Below, piece after piece: positions 24,001-39,816 of a stretch of DNA of 64,000 nt; position 1 is the first letter of the stretch, and the number at the start of each line of letters is the position of its first letter. Source of the DNA: Acorus gramineus (taxonomy: Eukaryota > Streptophyta > Magnoliopsida > Acorales > Acoraceae). The stretch spans positions 12,758,777 to 12,822,776 of the forward strand of contig CM060856.1 of NCBI GenBank assembly GCA_030737835.1, written 5' to 3'. The position numbers and the translations under genes are program-made. Below the pieces are notes generated by a model. The model made no database searches, was not told where the DNA came from, and saw nothing but the letters and a program-made list of their open reading frames with translations.

Positions 24001-26889
24001 GCTTCATTATCTGTTCTTTGGTCAAGTTTCTCCCAGGTTTTGGGACAAGATGTGAATCCCCCATCAACATCATTGAGAGTTGTAGTAACCCACCACGAAT
24101 TATCATGTGACACATGGAAAAGCATGGGAAAAACCCTTAATGATAGTTTTTTTTTTTTTTTCAAAATCGGTGCCCCCTAGGATTTGGTCCCTTGACCTCC
24201 TTATTGGATGGGGGGTGCTAGCTGGCTAACCCCAAGCTCGGTTTGCGACCCTTAATGATAGTTCCCTTGAGATTTAGCTCTTCAACGAAAACTTAACCTC
24301 CCCACATCAGTCAACTCGGTTTGCGACCCTTAATGATAGTTCCCTTGAGATTTAGCTCTTCAACGAAAACTTAACCTCCCCACATCAGTCAACTCATCTT
24401 AATTTTTATTATAATACTTTGGAAATTCACAAAATCTCTACAGATCCCCATGAATTTGTGTGGGGATGCTGTGGTTGAATATACCATTTGAAATTCTATT
24501 ATAAAAAATAATTATGAAGTAAATATCATAGACAGTATCTTTATTAAATAGGAATTTCCAGTGAGGATTGGAAACAATTAACGTTGAATTTTAATTTTGT
24601 ACAGGTGGGCAACTGTTTTTTTATAAAAATGTATTCTAGCTGTGACACAAAACACGCAAGCATGGGTAGTAGTACCAAATATCCAAAAATGTAGTTTATT
24701 CCATCTTGTCTAGAGCATGGGTAGTAGTACCAAATATCCAAAAATGTAGTTTATTCCATCTTGTCTAGGAAGGTGCCACAGGAAGGATAGAACTTTTGGG
24801 GACCCAAAATTTTATGAAATCCTACTTATATCTGAACTGCTTACATGATGTTAATTAATTATAGTTCCATATAATCCTCATCTCATGCCACTCTCAGCTG
24901 TTCTACGTGGCTTTTTTTGTCACTTATAATGTCAAACTTTCTGTTATGTAATGAGTGCACTTGGAAACAGTTTTCTTCTCAAACTACAGAAAGACTTGCT
25001 TCTTGTTCAAGCATAGTTTTTCCCTTTTAAGTTATCATCATAAACTATACTTATTCTGCTTCTTCATTTCCTTCTGTCACCAAAAAAAGAAGAAGCGAAT
25101 TCTTAATTTTCCGTGATACATGATGTTTAGGGATGTAGTTTCTGGGGTCGTGCATTTACATGAACTGGGGATCATACATCGGGATCTGAAGCCTCAAAAT
25201 GTGTTAATAAGCAGTGACACATCGGTATGTGCAAAACTTTCAGATATGGGTATAAGCAAACGTCTTTTTGGGGACATGTCTTCCTTAAGCCACCATGCGA
25301 CTGGTAAAAGAATATGTTTAAGTTGTTGCAGTTCTGATATATAGTTTTGTAATGATCTTAGCTTGAATAAAGGATACAAATATTTGATCAATTTTAAGCT
25401 AATTGTGTTCTTGATATTTAATTGCTTTAGGATATGGTAGTTCTGGATGGCAAGCACCTGAACAGCTCCTTAATGGGCGTCAAACTCGTGCCGTGGATTT
25501 ATTCAGTTTAGGCTGCATTCTCTTTTTCTGTCTCACCAAAGGCAAACACCCATTTGGTACTTCTTTTGAACGGGACACCAACATTGTCAAGAATAATGTT
25601 GACCTGTTCTTGGTCGAACATATTCCAGAAGCTGTGAATCTTTTTGCTCAGATGTTAGACCCAAACCCTGAAAACAGGCAAGTGGATCGTCTATAGGATG
25701 CAGACAGTATAATATATTTCTTCATTATGTTTCAGGAAATGAACTTTTTCTGTTCTCTGAATGTTTGAGGTGATGGCAGGCCGAAAGCACTGGAAGTGTT
25801 GCAGCATCCTTTGTTTTGGAGTTCTGATATGCGTTTGTCATTCCTTCGAGATGCAAGCGACAGGGTTGAATTAGAAGATAGAGCAAATGGATCTGATCTC
25901 TTGAAAGCATTGGAGAATATTGGGCCTGTGGCATTTGGTGGGAGGTGGGGTGAAAAGTTGGATGCTGCATTCATTTCAGATATGGGTCGATATAGAAAAT
26001 ATAGGTTTGACTGCACCCGTGATTTATTGAGAGTTACACGTAACAAGTTTAACCATTACAGAGAACTTTCAAATGAGCTGCAGGTTTGCTTCATTGCTAG
26101 AATTTTTATATTTTATAAGATTTTATTACTTATCAACACTGAATTTAGCCCATAACAGTTCTTTTAACTTTTTTTGCTTGATTCAACCTTTTCCTTCGGA
26201 ATTTATGGCATATATAAAACTGAATCGAAACTGCAGATATTTTTTTCTGTGAACGTACTGGTGTTGTGGAATGAGATATGGATCTGAATGTAACACATAC
26301 ACTGCAAGATCACTTGTTTTAGTGCATTGTAATTAGCTGCGCCCATCACATCTTTGACATTGTAACTTTATCATAATGTGTTAATGCTTATATAGATTGT
26401 TATCATTATTGTTGTTCACGAGTTAAGTTGGCAAAAATTGGCGGTTGGCACAGTGAATTTGGTTGTGGCATTCTCTCGTTGAGTCACATATTCCTGTCTA
26501 TTTGTAGCCTACAGGTAATCCGAAATGGTTCAAGTCGATCAAAAGCTATTTTAAGATCTCAATACTAGATCATGCTTTTCCAGTTCCCACTATATGTTAA
26601 AAGTTATATTCTTCAGTATATAATATTCAAGAGCCACTTTTATAGCAGATTTTTTACATTTGATACAATGCTCCATATTTCCAGCTACATTATGATAATT
26701 ATATTCTCATGCAATTGACCACACTTTCCTGAACATCTGCAGGAGATTCTTGGACCAGTTCCTGAAGGCTTTGATGGCTACTTTGCGAGCCGGTTCCCAA
26801 ATCTCTTAATCGAGGTCTACAAAATAATGTATCGTTTCTGCAGAGAAGACGACTGCTTTCGAAAATATTTCAATCCCACTCCCATATAA
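21019..26889 (+). CDS. IRE1: IRE1-type ER-stress sensor kinase/endoribonuclease
   Basis: Six exons: 21019-21197, 21279-22862, 25131-25303, 25431-25677, 25780-26083, 26743-26889; 877 residues. IRE1 senses unfolded protein in the ER lumen and its RNase splices bZIP60 mRNA. Residues 1-20 form a signal peptide. The lumenal beta-propeller domain contains LNDGTIYLSDGK. A membrane helix lies at about 340-362. The kinase runs from about 455 with Lys477 (VAVKRL), HRDLKPQN with Asp606 and the plant-type DMG motif (Asp626), APEQLLNGRQTRAVDLFSLG, then the KEN RNase domain (TRNKFNHYREL, VPEGFDGYFASRFPNLL) to the C-terminus. The lumenal, transmembrane and N-lobe parts lie in one long exon. Intron 4 appears to be GC-AG, with donor AG|GCAAGT at 25678. 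Intron 2 (2.27 kb) contains local tandem duplications. Whether it is the a or b isoform is not decided. Confidence 0.97.
24239..24396 (+). repeat. Perfect or near-perfect 78-bp tandem duplication
   Basis: Two adjacent copies, period 78, each starting GTTTGCGACCCTTAATGATA. I see no differences between the copies, which suggests a recent duplication or an assembly artefact. Confidence 0.9.
24658..24768 (+). repeat. 55-bp tandem duplication
   Basis: Two adjacent copies, period 55, each containing CATGGGTAGTAGTACCAAAT. It lies 260 bp downstream of the 78-bp duplication in the same intron. Confidence 0.9.
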
Positions 26890-27865
26890 CAGCAATGATT
26901 ATGATTTAATATTACAATCTCTTCCACGAGATACATGCATCACCACCTGGGATGTTGTAATTAATGTGTACATAATAGACATGATGTGTATCTCCGACCA
27001 CTTAAAATGCATCAACACCTTGTGTATGTATAACTACTCTAACGATCGATAGTTGTTATTTAATGAAAGCATTTGAAATGTTTCTTCTAACATCAATGTT
27101 GTAGTTCCATCTGTGATAAGAGGTTACAGGTTGCCAGGCCCAATTTGCATTTTGGATATTTAACATGCCCATATTGTTCTATTCTGAGAATAACTTTATT
27201 TACCCATGAGAATTTATTCAAAGGGAAATCAATTCTGGCAGTGTCTCATTTTTTAATGAAGAAATGGAAATACCACCCTCGCATTTTCTGGCAATGTGAA
27301 CATAGACGATGAAAAGCATTATTACAAGCTAGCCCAAAAAACTATTTATGGGTACAATTATTGTTTAAAAATTATAAATTTTTATTCATCATTTATCCTT
27401 ACTTTATCCATTTATAAAATCATAAATTTTTATCCATCTTCTATCCGTTACTTTTCCATGGTGAACCGAATAACAAAAATATCATTTCTACGTTTTCTCA
27501 AACAAAAAAATTGCTCATTTTGCATGAATATTATCTATCCTAGCATAACTATCGAGGACACATAACTCTATGTCACACCTCAATCGGATTCTTTAAGTTT
27601 TGTTCAATAGCATAATGTATGAAGAGCTTTGTTACACGCAGTGGGACAATCCCTCTATCAAGGTATATATCTCTCAACTCAAGATACAAATCATTAGCAT
27701 TTTTTATGGATCATGAAATTATTTGTCTCATTAGGTCAAAACAGGTGCAGATTCTCCCGCACTATTCCTAACATTATTCATCATGATAAAAGCATTACAA
27801 GCTAGCCAAAAAAACAAACACAAACAACCACAGGAACAGAATACCAATTCCAATTTCAAATCCTC
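26890..27865. other. Convergent intergenic stretch between IRE1 and homoserine kinase
   Basis: It holds the IRE1 3' region and the homoserine kinase 3' region. A 27-31 bp direct repeat (AAAAGCATT..ACAAGCTAGCC) occurs at 27312-27342 and 27786-27813. Between these lies an internal near-duplication around 27365-27465 (ATAAATTTTTATYCATC words). The 89-codon open frame at 27296 is AT-rich and unconvincing. Confidence 0.6.
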
Positions 27866-28990
27866 TCAATCCTCGCTCCCGACCACCCTCGCCCCAACCC
27901 GATCAAGCCTCCGCACGGTCGCCGCCGCCTTCAGCTTCCCATCCCTCCAAAAAGCCTCCACCATCCGATCCCCGATTTCCCTCCCCATCTCCTCATCATC
28001 CGTCACCGCCACCGCGGTCGGCCCGGCGCCGCTAATGGTGCAACCAAAAGCCCCCGCCTTCACCGCCGCCACCTTCACCGCCGCCATCCCGGGTATCAGC
28101 GGCGCCCGCCTCGGCTCCACGATCACGTCCGCCGACATCGCTGACCCCACCCCCCTCGCGTCCCCTCCCAGCACCGCCGCCACCAGCGCCGCCACCTGCG
28201 CGGAGTTGTGAACCACCTCCACCATCGCCACCTCCCGCGGCAGCGCCTCCCTCATCTTCTTCGTCGGCGCCTCGAATTCCGGGCTCGCCAACACGAAGAA
28301 CAGCTCCTTGTGATCCGGAAACTCTAATCTATGCAGATCCAACGGCTGGTATCCCCGGATCAGGACGAACCCCCCCATGATCGCCGGCGCGATGTTGTCG
28401 GCGTGGCGGCCGCTGACCCTGGCCTCGGACTCCAGTCCCGCGAGGACCAGCGCGTGGTGGGAGAGCGCGCCGCCGAACATGCCGTTGACGGCGGCCGCGG
28501 CGGCTGCGGCGCTGGCCGCGCTGGAGCCGAGGCCGCTGCCGAGGGGGAGGCCCTTCTCGAGGGAGAGGGAGAGGCCGACGGACCGGATGCCGAGCCGCCT
28601 CATGGTTTCCACGGCGGCGATGCCGGCGCAGTTGAAGTTAGGGTTCCGGCTGAGGCGAGAGACGCCGGATCCGCCGGTGATGGAGTCGATCCGGACCGTG
28701 CCGCGGGGGACGGAGGGGTCGGGGGAGACGGTGACGTGGTCGCCGATGCCGTCGACGGCGCAGCCGAGGACGTCGAAGCCGGGGCCGAGGTTGGCGACGG
28801 TGGCGGGGGCGAAGGCGGTGAGGGAGCGGAAGAGGGGGGAGGGGTCTTCGAGGGATTTGAGGTTTAGGGTTTTGGGGGAGGAGGAGGAGCAGCATCGGAC
28901 GGTGGAGGAGCGGCGGAGGAGGGGGAGGGAGAGGTGGGGATGATGACACGTGTCGAGGGATGCGGGGAGATTGGAGACGTTGCAGGCCAT
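27866..28990 (-). CDS. HSK: Homoserine kinase, chloroplastic
   Basis: Single exon, 374 residues. The enzyme phosphorylates homoserine with ATP in the plastid, at the branch to threonine and methionine. The start MACNVSNLPASL was chosen over an in-frame upstream ATG at 29077 because it gives the expected transit peptide (residues 1 to about 50, basic and serine-rich) and a strong context (GCCATGG). GHMP-kinase motifs follow: FAPATVANLGPGFDVLG (60-76), LEKGLPLGSGLGSSAAS (the ATP loop, about 144-160), SGRHADNIAPAIMGG, and near the end AFGCTISGAGPTAVAV. The absence of introns and the length of about 370 are typical of plant HSK. The coding region is very GC-rich compared with the surrounding AT-rich DNA, which produces long spurious frames on the plus strand. 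It converges with IRE1. Confidence 0.96.
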   Translation of the reverse strand: MACNVSNLPASLDTCHHPHLSLPLLRRSSTVRCCSSSSPKTLNLKSLEDPSPLFRSLTAFAPATVANLGPGFDVLGCAVDGIGDHVTVSPDPSVPRGTVRIDSITGGSGVSRLSRNPNFNCAGIAAVETMRRLGIRSVGLSLSLEKGLPLGSGLGSSAASAAAAAAAVNGMFGGALSHHALVLAGLESEARVSGRHADNIAPAIMGGFVLIRGYQPLDLHRLEFPDHKELFFVLASPEFEAPTKKMREALPREVAMVEVVHNSAQVAALVAAVLGGDARGVGSAMSADVIVEPRRAPLIPGMAAVKVAAVKAGAFGCTISGAGPTAVAVTDDEEMGREIGDRMVEAFWRDGKLKAAATVRRLDRVGARVVGSED

Positions 28991-29847
28991 GGCGAGAGTG
29001 GTGGTGTGAGTAAAAAAGCAAAACAAGAATAGTTGGGGAAGAAGAAGTAGGTGAGGTGAATAAGGAGCATTAGTCACTTATTATTAGTTGATATGATATG
29101 ATTGTTTATTCTATAAATGTAAACAGGAATAATAATAATCTGATCTTCTTATGACTTTTTAACCTACTTTTTGTTAGGTTCATTAAAGAAACATTATTTT
29201 TGAAAACGAAAAGTTGTTTATTTTATATTTAAAAAAAAATGGGATAGGTAAGGTGTAGATTAAATTAAAAATGATTTTTATAAAATTGATAAGTGTTATT
29301 TTAGATGAGGTATTAAAAGGATGAGAATTGTATTTGAAATTGAAAATGGGGCTGAGTCTAGTATTTTTATTTAATCTAAAGTATATATTAGATTGATTAG
29401 AAAAATGTTAGAAGTTGTCAACATTCAATTCATTTATATACTTTCGACCAAAGGAACTTAGTGTCCCTAACATTTTTCTTTTGTGTTTCATTATTAAAAC
29501 ACAATTGCATATCAACAGTCCTGGAAGTAGTGATAAAAAAAATCATTCCAAGCAAGATTTTGTAATAACTAACCACCATATATTAAACTTTGTATGAAAT
29601 GTACATCACCAATTCATGGCTCCTATAAATTTTAACAAAAACAGCACTACAAACCAATGAGCCTTTTCAAATCTTCTTCCTATGACATATCTATCACTAT
29701 GTTATATAACATTTTACTGAGACAATGTGTGTTACATATCCTGTAAGTGGAAAAAATATATTCCAAGAATAATATCAACTGCACAGTTACAATGGCATCA
29801 AAGTCATTCTTCCTTGTTCCTCAAAGAACTCCAAAATCATGGGATGT
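28991..29847. other. Upstream of homoserine kinase / downstream of the glutamate receptor
   Basis: The first 100 bases are a pyrimidine-rich HSK leader (CTCACCTACTTCTTCTTCCC on the minus strand). The rest is AT-rich with no recognisable gene or repeat. The last part, up to 29847, is the likely 3' untranslated region of the glutamate receptor gene. Confidence 0.6.
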
Positions 29848-34128
<4,281 letters not shown>

Positions 34129-36546
34129 AATGAGCCGACACGACTCGAACCAAATATGCAACAGCAGAGAGAGCTCAGGAGGACTCAGGACTTCATTAAA
34201 ACTGTATTCAAATGCAAAAGAAAACAGACGTTTCCAAGAATTGATAATTCTGTCCCAAAATTCAAAAAGCCTACTTTTTTATATGGTGTTCCTCAGTGGG
34301 GGAATAAGAACAAAAACCCACCAAGCAGTGGCCACCTAAGAATCCCCAGAAAAGAACGCGTTCTAACTACTATAAAAACCCAACCTCAAAAACCCCACAC
34401 AAAAATAAATGGCAAATAAGAGATACCCATAACAAAGATTCAAACATTTGGCAAAAACCACTACTAGAGAAATGCAAAAGCATTCATTTTTCAAGGAAAA
34501 CAGCAATCCCATTCTTCAATTCATTGTCAAAATGGGTAAAAAAAAAAGTGCATTAAATCACATGTGTGTTCATTGGAGGAGTCATTCATTGATTACCTGA
34601 AAAAGACCAGCCAACCACCCAGGAGATAAAAAAAACAAGAGATGGGTTGTGATTATTACTGTGTGCAAATGAGTATACACTGTGAAACTGAAGAAGCAGA
34701 AGAAGAGGCTATGATGATGATGATGATGATGATAAGAGAGAGATTATTTGTTCGGGGCAGCTGTTCAAGGAGACCTGTATTAAAGTAGAGGGGAAAATCT
34801 TTTTTAACTCTAAAAAAATCTTTTTAAAATCATAAAAGCCTATTCAAAACTTGAAAATCATTCTAGTACTCGTAAAATGGATATGATTAACGAATTTAGT
34901 CTCTCGATCAAGAGTATATTAAAATAAATCTTTAAAAACTTATTAAAATTGGATTCAGTCCCTACAAACTTATAAAATCATATTTATTTTTTTTGTAAGA
35001 TAAAAATATCCCTGTCATTTTTCAACATCCCCATCTCTTGAAATGTCATCCTCAACTGTAAAAATAAAATCCATCGAACCTCATTTGATCTACAAAATTG
35101 AGTCATTTTTCAACATTTTCACTTCCTCAATCTCATTATAGAGACTGAATATAAAAAAAATTATAGCTTCATCAACTCCATTACAAAATGAGAGAAAATA
35201 ATTTAAAAACCAAATCCAAATTCTATAACACATTCTCAACTCAAAATTACTGGCAATAAAAAGTATAACACCTTGATTATAAAACTATAATTTGTTTAAT
35301 AAAATTTAAATAAATCAATATATATTTTTAAATAATCACATGGATTTTTTGTGATTTTAAGAAAATTTAAGGGACTTAAGATGATTTTTAAATTTCATTG
35401 AAACTTTTTTTCGACTTTTATAAGTTTTCAAGGAGTTATATTAATTTTTTTCAACAAAGAAAATAAATTTTAAAAGTGTATAACAGTAATTTACCATGCA
35501 TGATTAAGATTAACTACATATCTAATTAATTATAAATATTAAAATAAATATTATCTAATAAAATAAAGATTTGAATAGATTTATCAATTTTATAATATTT
35601 TTTTTTTATTTTATAAATTTTTAAAGAACTATACCGATTTTTTTCTAAAAGTACAATAGCTATAAAGAACTCAAAACAACGCGAGAAGGATTTGTATGGC
35701 TCGTGTGGGTCACATCCAGGGCAGGACGTTACGTCGTATTCGGGTTACTCTCCTTCTTTGCTCGTTCTTTGCTCTCTCACTTTTTACAAGCTGTAAAACT
35801 TTTGTGAGACAGGTTGTTCCGAATTCTATATCTTACTTTACTTTTAAAGATTATAATATTGACCCTCGCTTTTTCTTTTTTTCCTTTTTGATATTGGAGG
35901 ACTCGGAGACTTAAGTTTACAGTCAAGTTGGGATTAACCCTCACTTTGATAGTTGGTAATCTAATATTTTGATATAGATAATTATTTCAGTATAGATAAA
36001 TAATAAATTATTTTTTTTGTTTGATTGTGTTTTTAATTTTTCTTATTAAAAAATATAATAATAGAGTTTTTGTTATTTAGTTGACTATGAATAAGTTGTG
36101 AATATAAGATGAATAAAATATGGATAATTATTTATAATTATATTAAAAAAATGATTTGACAAATGTTTTTTTTGTTTTATAAAAAGTGATTACTGGTGAT
36201 TTAACATGTGGGTCTTCCTTACACCAATGAACTAGATTGAATAGAATAACAAAATTCTACAGGAGCTGGAATATTATTATTCAGTTTATTCTCATTTATT
36301 TTATTATAGTTAATACATATTTATTCGTTGCAAACAAACAAGTTTTAGGAATTATTCGACTTTATTCCATCGTATTTCTCTCATATTCTACAACCCAAAT
36401 AAAGAGTTATATATAAATAAATTATATACTAAAAAGAATTAATAAGTGTATATATACCTTGTTCTTAAATAGGATTATAATTGAGACTATAAAATTTTAG
36501 GATAATTTAGATTTTTTTTTCCAATCATTAAAAACTTGAGGTAACC
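34129..36546. other. Intergenic stretch upstream of the GLR gene
   Basis: 34129-34790 is the GLR leader/promoter side, with a (GAT)n run near 34710-34732. 34785-35460 looks like another long, imperfect inverted-repeat element with AACTC and AAGTCCC words. 35980-36210 resembles the core of the 12.0-12.4 kb MITE. The 72-codon frame at 35696 shows no recognisable feature. I see no supported gene. Confidence 0.55.
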
Positions 36547-36830
36547 ATGGCCTCTCTCACAAAACCATGGCCTATTAGTCTGGTTAATGGGAGTTATAAA
36601 ATGATCTCAAAGGTTCTAGCTAATAGATTAAAGGTAGTCATTGGTGCGCTAGTTGATGCCTCCCAATCTGCTTTCGTTCTAGGGTGCATGCTACAAGACG
36701 GAGTCATGGCAGTGCAAGAGGTCATTTCGGCAGTAAAGAATGACAGAAGGAGTGGTCTTGTGATCAAATTAGACTTTTCGAAGGCGTATGATAATGTTAA
36801 TTGGGAATTCCTATTCCACATTCTTAGATG

Positions 36831-37772
36831 CAGTGGCGGAGCCAGGATTTTTTTTAAAGGAGGCCCTAACATGACTTATGTAAATATTTTTTAAAGTTGT
36901 ATCATTATATTTTTTTTTTTTCAATTTCAATAGCATAGCTTAAAAAGTGAATATGTATAAAATAAAATAAAAATACTCACATAAAGCATATCTCTGAATA
37001 AGTTTAAAAGATAATTATTAAATTTTAAAATGATTTGTCAAATTTCATATCGATGATTTACACAAAAAAAAGATGTCACAACTTAAATTTAAAAAGCAAT
37101 ACATACATTTAAATTTGACATCAACGAGGTTTCATATTCTGAAAATGTTGAATGATTTGATTATTTTAGATATTTACACAAATATTTTAAACTTTAAATA
37201 AATTAATAACAACACAATAAGTTAAAAGAAAAAATTATATACGTTCGAAATGTTGATGGATGAGAGAAGAGAATTATTGATTGCAGATTCCCAATTGTGG
37301 GATGGTTAATGGAACCAAAAGTAAAAATTAAGAATTTTTTTAGAGATGATGATTGATATTAAGAACAATTGAGATACCAAAAAAAAAAAAAGATTAATTT
37401 TTTTTTTCAAGATGGGCACCTGGGTGGGGACTCCGAGGAGCGGAGTCCATGCCTCCATAGCTGTGTGTAGGATATGGATATTGAAGGAGGCTTAGGGGTC
37501 AATGAAAAGGTAGAATCAAAATAGACTTTTGTTTTATTTGAAGGGAAGGGTTAATTAAAAGAAGGGGTGAGGGTACACCATACACGTGGATGTTCCAAAT
37601 GAATGTGTTGGGTTGTTTTTGTTCAGGGAATTACATATGTTGGTGGAGTCCATGACCTATAGTCCTAATTAAAATCATTCTATCACCCAAAAAATAAAAG
37701 GGTTTAAAAGTAAATAAAAAAAATTCAGGGGGGTCCTGTGCCCCCCCTAGCCCCAACGTGGCTCCGCCAGTG
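36831..37772. mobile_element. 942-bp non-autonomous hAT-type element inside the LINE
   Basis: The termini are CAGTGGCGGAGCCA (left) and, reverse-complemented, CACTGGCGGAGCCA (right), with 13 of 14 bases matching. An 8-bp target duplication CTTAGATG flanks it at 36823-36830 and 37773-37780, the hAT hallmark. The interior is AT-rich without a transposase frame. Near the right end lies a palindrome GGACTCCG..CGGAGTCC. Termini resemble the larger hAT element at 46.5 kb, which may have mobilised it. Confidence 0.88.
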
Positions 37773-38639
37773 CTTAGATGTCATGGCTTCAAACCTAATT
37801 GGATTCGGATGATCAAGGGTTGTGTGAGTACTGCGAAAGCCTCGATCTTGGTGAATGGTAAGCCGTGTGGTTTCTTTCACCTAAACAGAGGTCTCAGATA
37901 GGGGGACCTGCTTTCCCCTCTCCTGTTTGTCCTCATTGCGAACGTCTTTAGTAGAATGATGAAGATGGCAATCACTGGAGGATGGGTTAAGGGACTTGCT
38001 AGTGGTCGCCAAGGTCCTATGGTCTCTCATGTGCAATATGCGGACGACACCGTCATTATGTGTCAGGTTGAGGAGATCACAGTCCGTAGGATTAAATTTG
38101 TTTGCAGAGTTATTGGTATTTAGTCTGACCTGCAAATAAATTTCAGTAAGAGCTTGATGTTGGGTATCAATGTGGCGGATCCTGTTTCAATAGTTTGGCG
38201 AACTGTTTTGGATGTCAGATATGGACATTCCCTACGCGTCATCTCGGACTGCCTTTACACGTGGGGGCTTTGAAGAAAATGGCATGGACTCCTCTGGCAG
38301 ACGGGTTTGAAAGAAGGTTGGAAGGCTGGAAGAGCAGGTACCTTAGTCTTGGTGGAAAAATTACATTGATTCAAGCTGTCTTTTCAAATCTGCCAATATT
38401 TTTTCTTTCATTATTCAAGATTCTTCAAGGTATCTTAGACCGCATTGAAGGGATTAGAAGGAGGTTCCTCTGGAACGGGGCTCGAGATGGCAGAAGTAAA
38501 ATTCATTTGTTTAGGTGGGAGGTTGTGTGCAGTGGGAAACAAGAAGGGGGGGCTGGGATCTTGAGAATGCAAGATATGAATAATGCTCTTCTTTGTAAAT
38601 GGTTATGGAGGTGGTTTAACTTCCCAGATCTCTTGTGGT

Positions 38640-39816
38640 TGTCGGTGCTGGATTTTGACACGGTGTTGATGATGTGTGATGTCGTGAATCCGGGTTCCTT
38701 CAAGTTTGGTTCCGTCACGCACACAGCGCTCCGAATTGCCACTTGATGGATCGTCCAAGGTTGCCCAACCGCTTCCAGGGACGTTGATGTGATCGCCACT
38801 TGCTTTTCCTCAAAAGCAAGAAAAGAGGATGTTCTTCTATTACTCGCCTGTACCGGGAAATTGTGGATTCTCTTCACGTTGACGCAGCCGGCCACGCAAC
38901 GTGGTGAAGCTCAAGTACCTCGCACAAAATGATTAAGATCCGATTAGTACAAAGGTGCAGTAAATTATTCTAAAATAAAAAATAAAATAAACTAAAATGT
39001 GAATCTTAGAACGCACCGCATTGGTTGGTTTGGGGAGGGGACTAGCAATGTTTTACTAACCCCTCCCCAAAATATTTACCCCTTTAAAATACAATGAAAA
39101 ATGGGTTGGAATTGATGCACTAACTAGATAATGTAAATGATATTAACTAGTAAATAAAAAAATAAATATAAACAAAGAGAAAGCCCTGTTTTGAGGCTGG
39201 CCAAAACAGCTCGACCCCCTTTTCCTCTTCTTCTTCTTCTTCTTCTCTGTGTTATGTGCTCAACTCACTCTCAGGCCTCTCTCTCTCTCTCTCTCTCACT
39301 CAGCTTATCTCTCTCGCACTCACTCTCTCTCTCTCCCTCACTCAAAACCAAAAAAAAAAAACATTTTGATACACCCTCCCATACCCTTTCAAATCCAACA
39401 TTTGATGCATGGCCTTTCTTTGTGATCATTCACTCCCCTCCACGTGTATGTTATGCAAGATAAAGTGGTGGAGTGTGTGAGAAATGATGCATGGGGAGCA
39501 TGGTGTACATGAGAGGTGGTGTATGTAAGGAGTTGCAAGCATGGTGATGCATTTCTGTATTATGTGAGTGGGTTGTAAAGGTGATGATGTGCATGGTTGA
39601 TGACTTGTGAGTGTGCATGAGAGGCATAAAAGAGTGTGTGTGTGATACATGAGTGTGTGATGCATGTATTTATATGGATGCATGGCATTGGGTTATACAC
39701 TTGTGAAATCATAGCAAGTAGAAAAATAATGTATTTGAAACAAGCATTGAACTGATTTGGATATCGCTAGGGATAAGTAAATTGGATCTCAAATTGGTCA
39801 AAATGGGGTATCTACA
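38640..39816. mobile_element. 1177-bp solo LTR inside the LINE
   Basis: It begins TGTCGGTGCTGG and ends GGGTATCTACA, a TG..CA boundary, and is flanked by the 5-bp duplication GTGGT at 38635-38639 and 39817-39821. There is no internal gag/pol region, so it is a solo LTR left by recombination. Inside are (CTT)n and (CT)n runs at about 39228-39330 and a cluster of GATGCATG words at about 39480-39685. Ty3-like origin is a guess. Confidence 0.85.

Larger units (their letters stand above)
22863..25130. other. IRE1 intron 2, 2.27 kb
   Basis: The intron contains a degraded stretch at about 23.3-24.1 kb. On the minus strand it shows short open frames and a faint gag-like phrase (LTKEQIMKLKQLLGQLQEP), possibly a Copia-type remnant, low confidence. 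It also holds the tandem duplications at about 24239-24396 and 24658-24768. No separate gene is supported. Confidence 0.5.

Noticed and set aside
23300-24110. Possible Copia gag fragment in IRE1 intron 2
   Set aside because: Only one gag-like phrase on the minus strand among many stops. Too weak to call an element without a profile search.
24150-24245. Stretch with GGTGCTAGCTGGCTAACCCC, checked as a possible tRNA or snRNA
   Set aside because: No cloverleaf arms, no B-box GGTTCGANTCC, no matching 5' and 3' acceptor ends.
28331-28943. Long plus-strand open frames (178 and 188 codons) opposite homoserine kinase
   Set aside because: They are antisense to a clear coding region with extreme GC content, which removes stop codons by composition. 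Their translations are low-complexity (Gly/Ala/Glu/Arg) with no family features.
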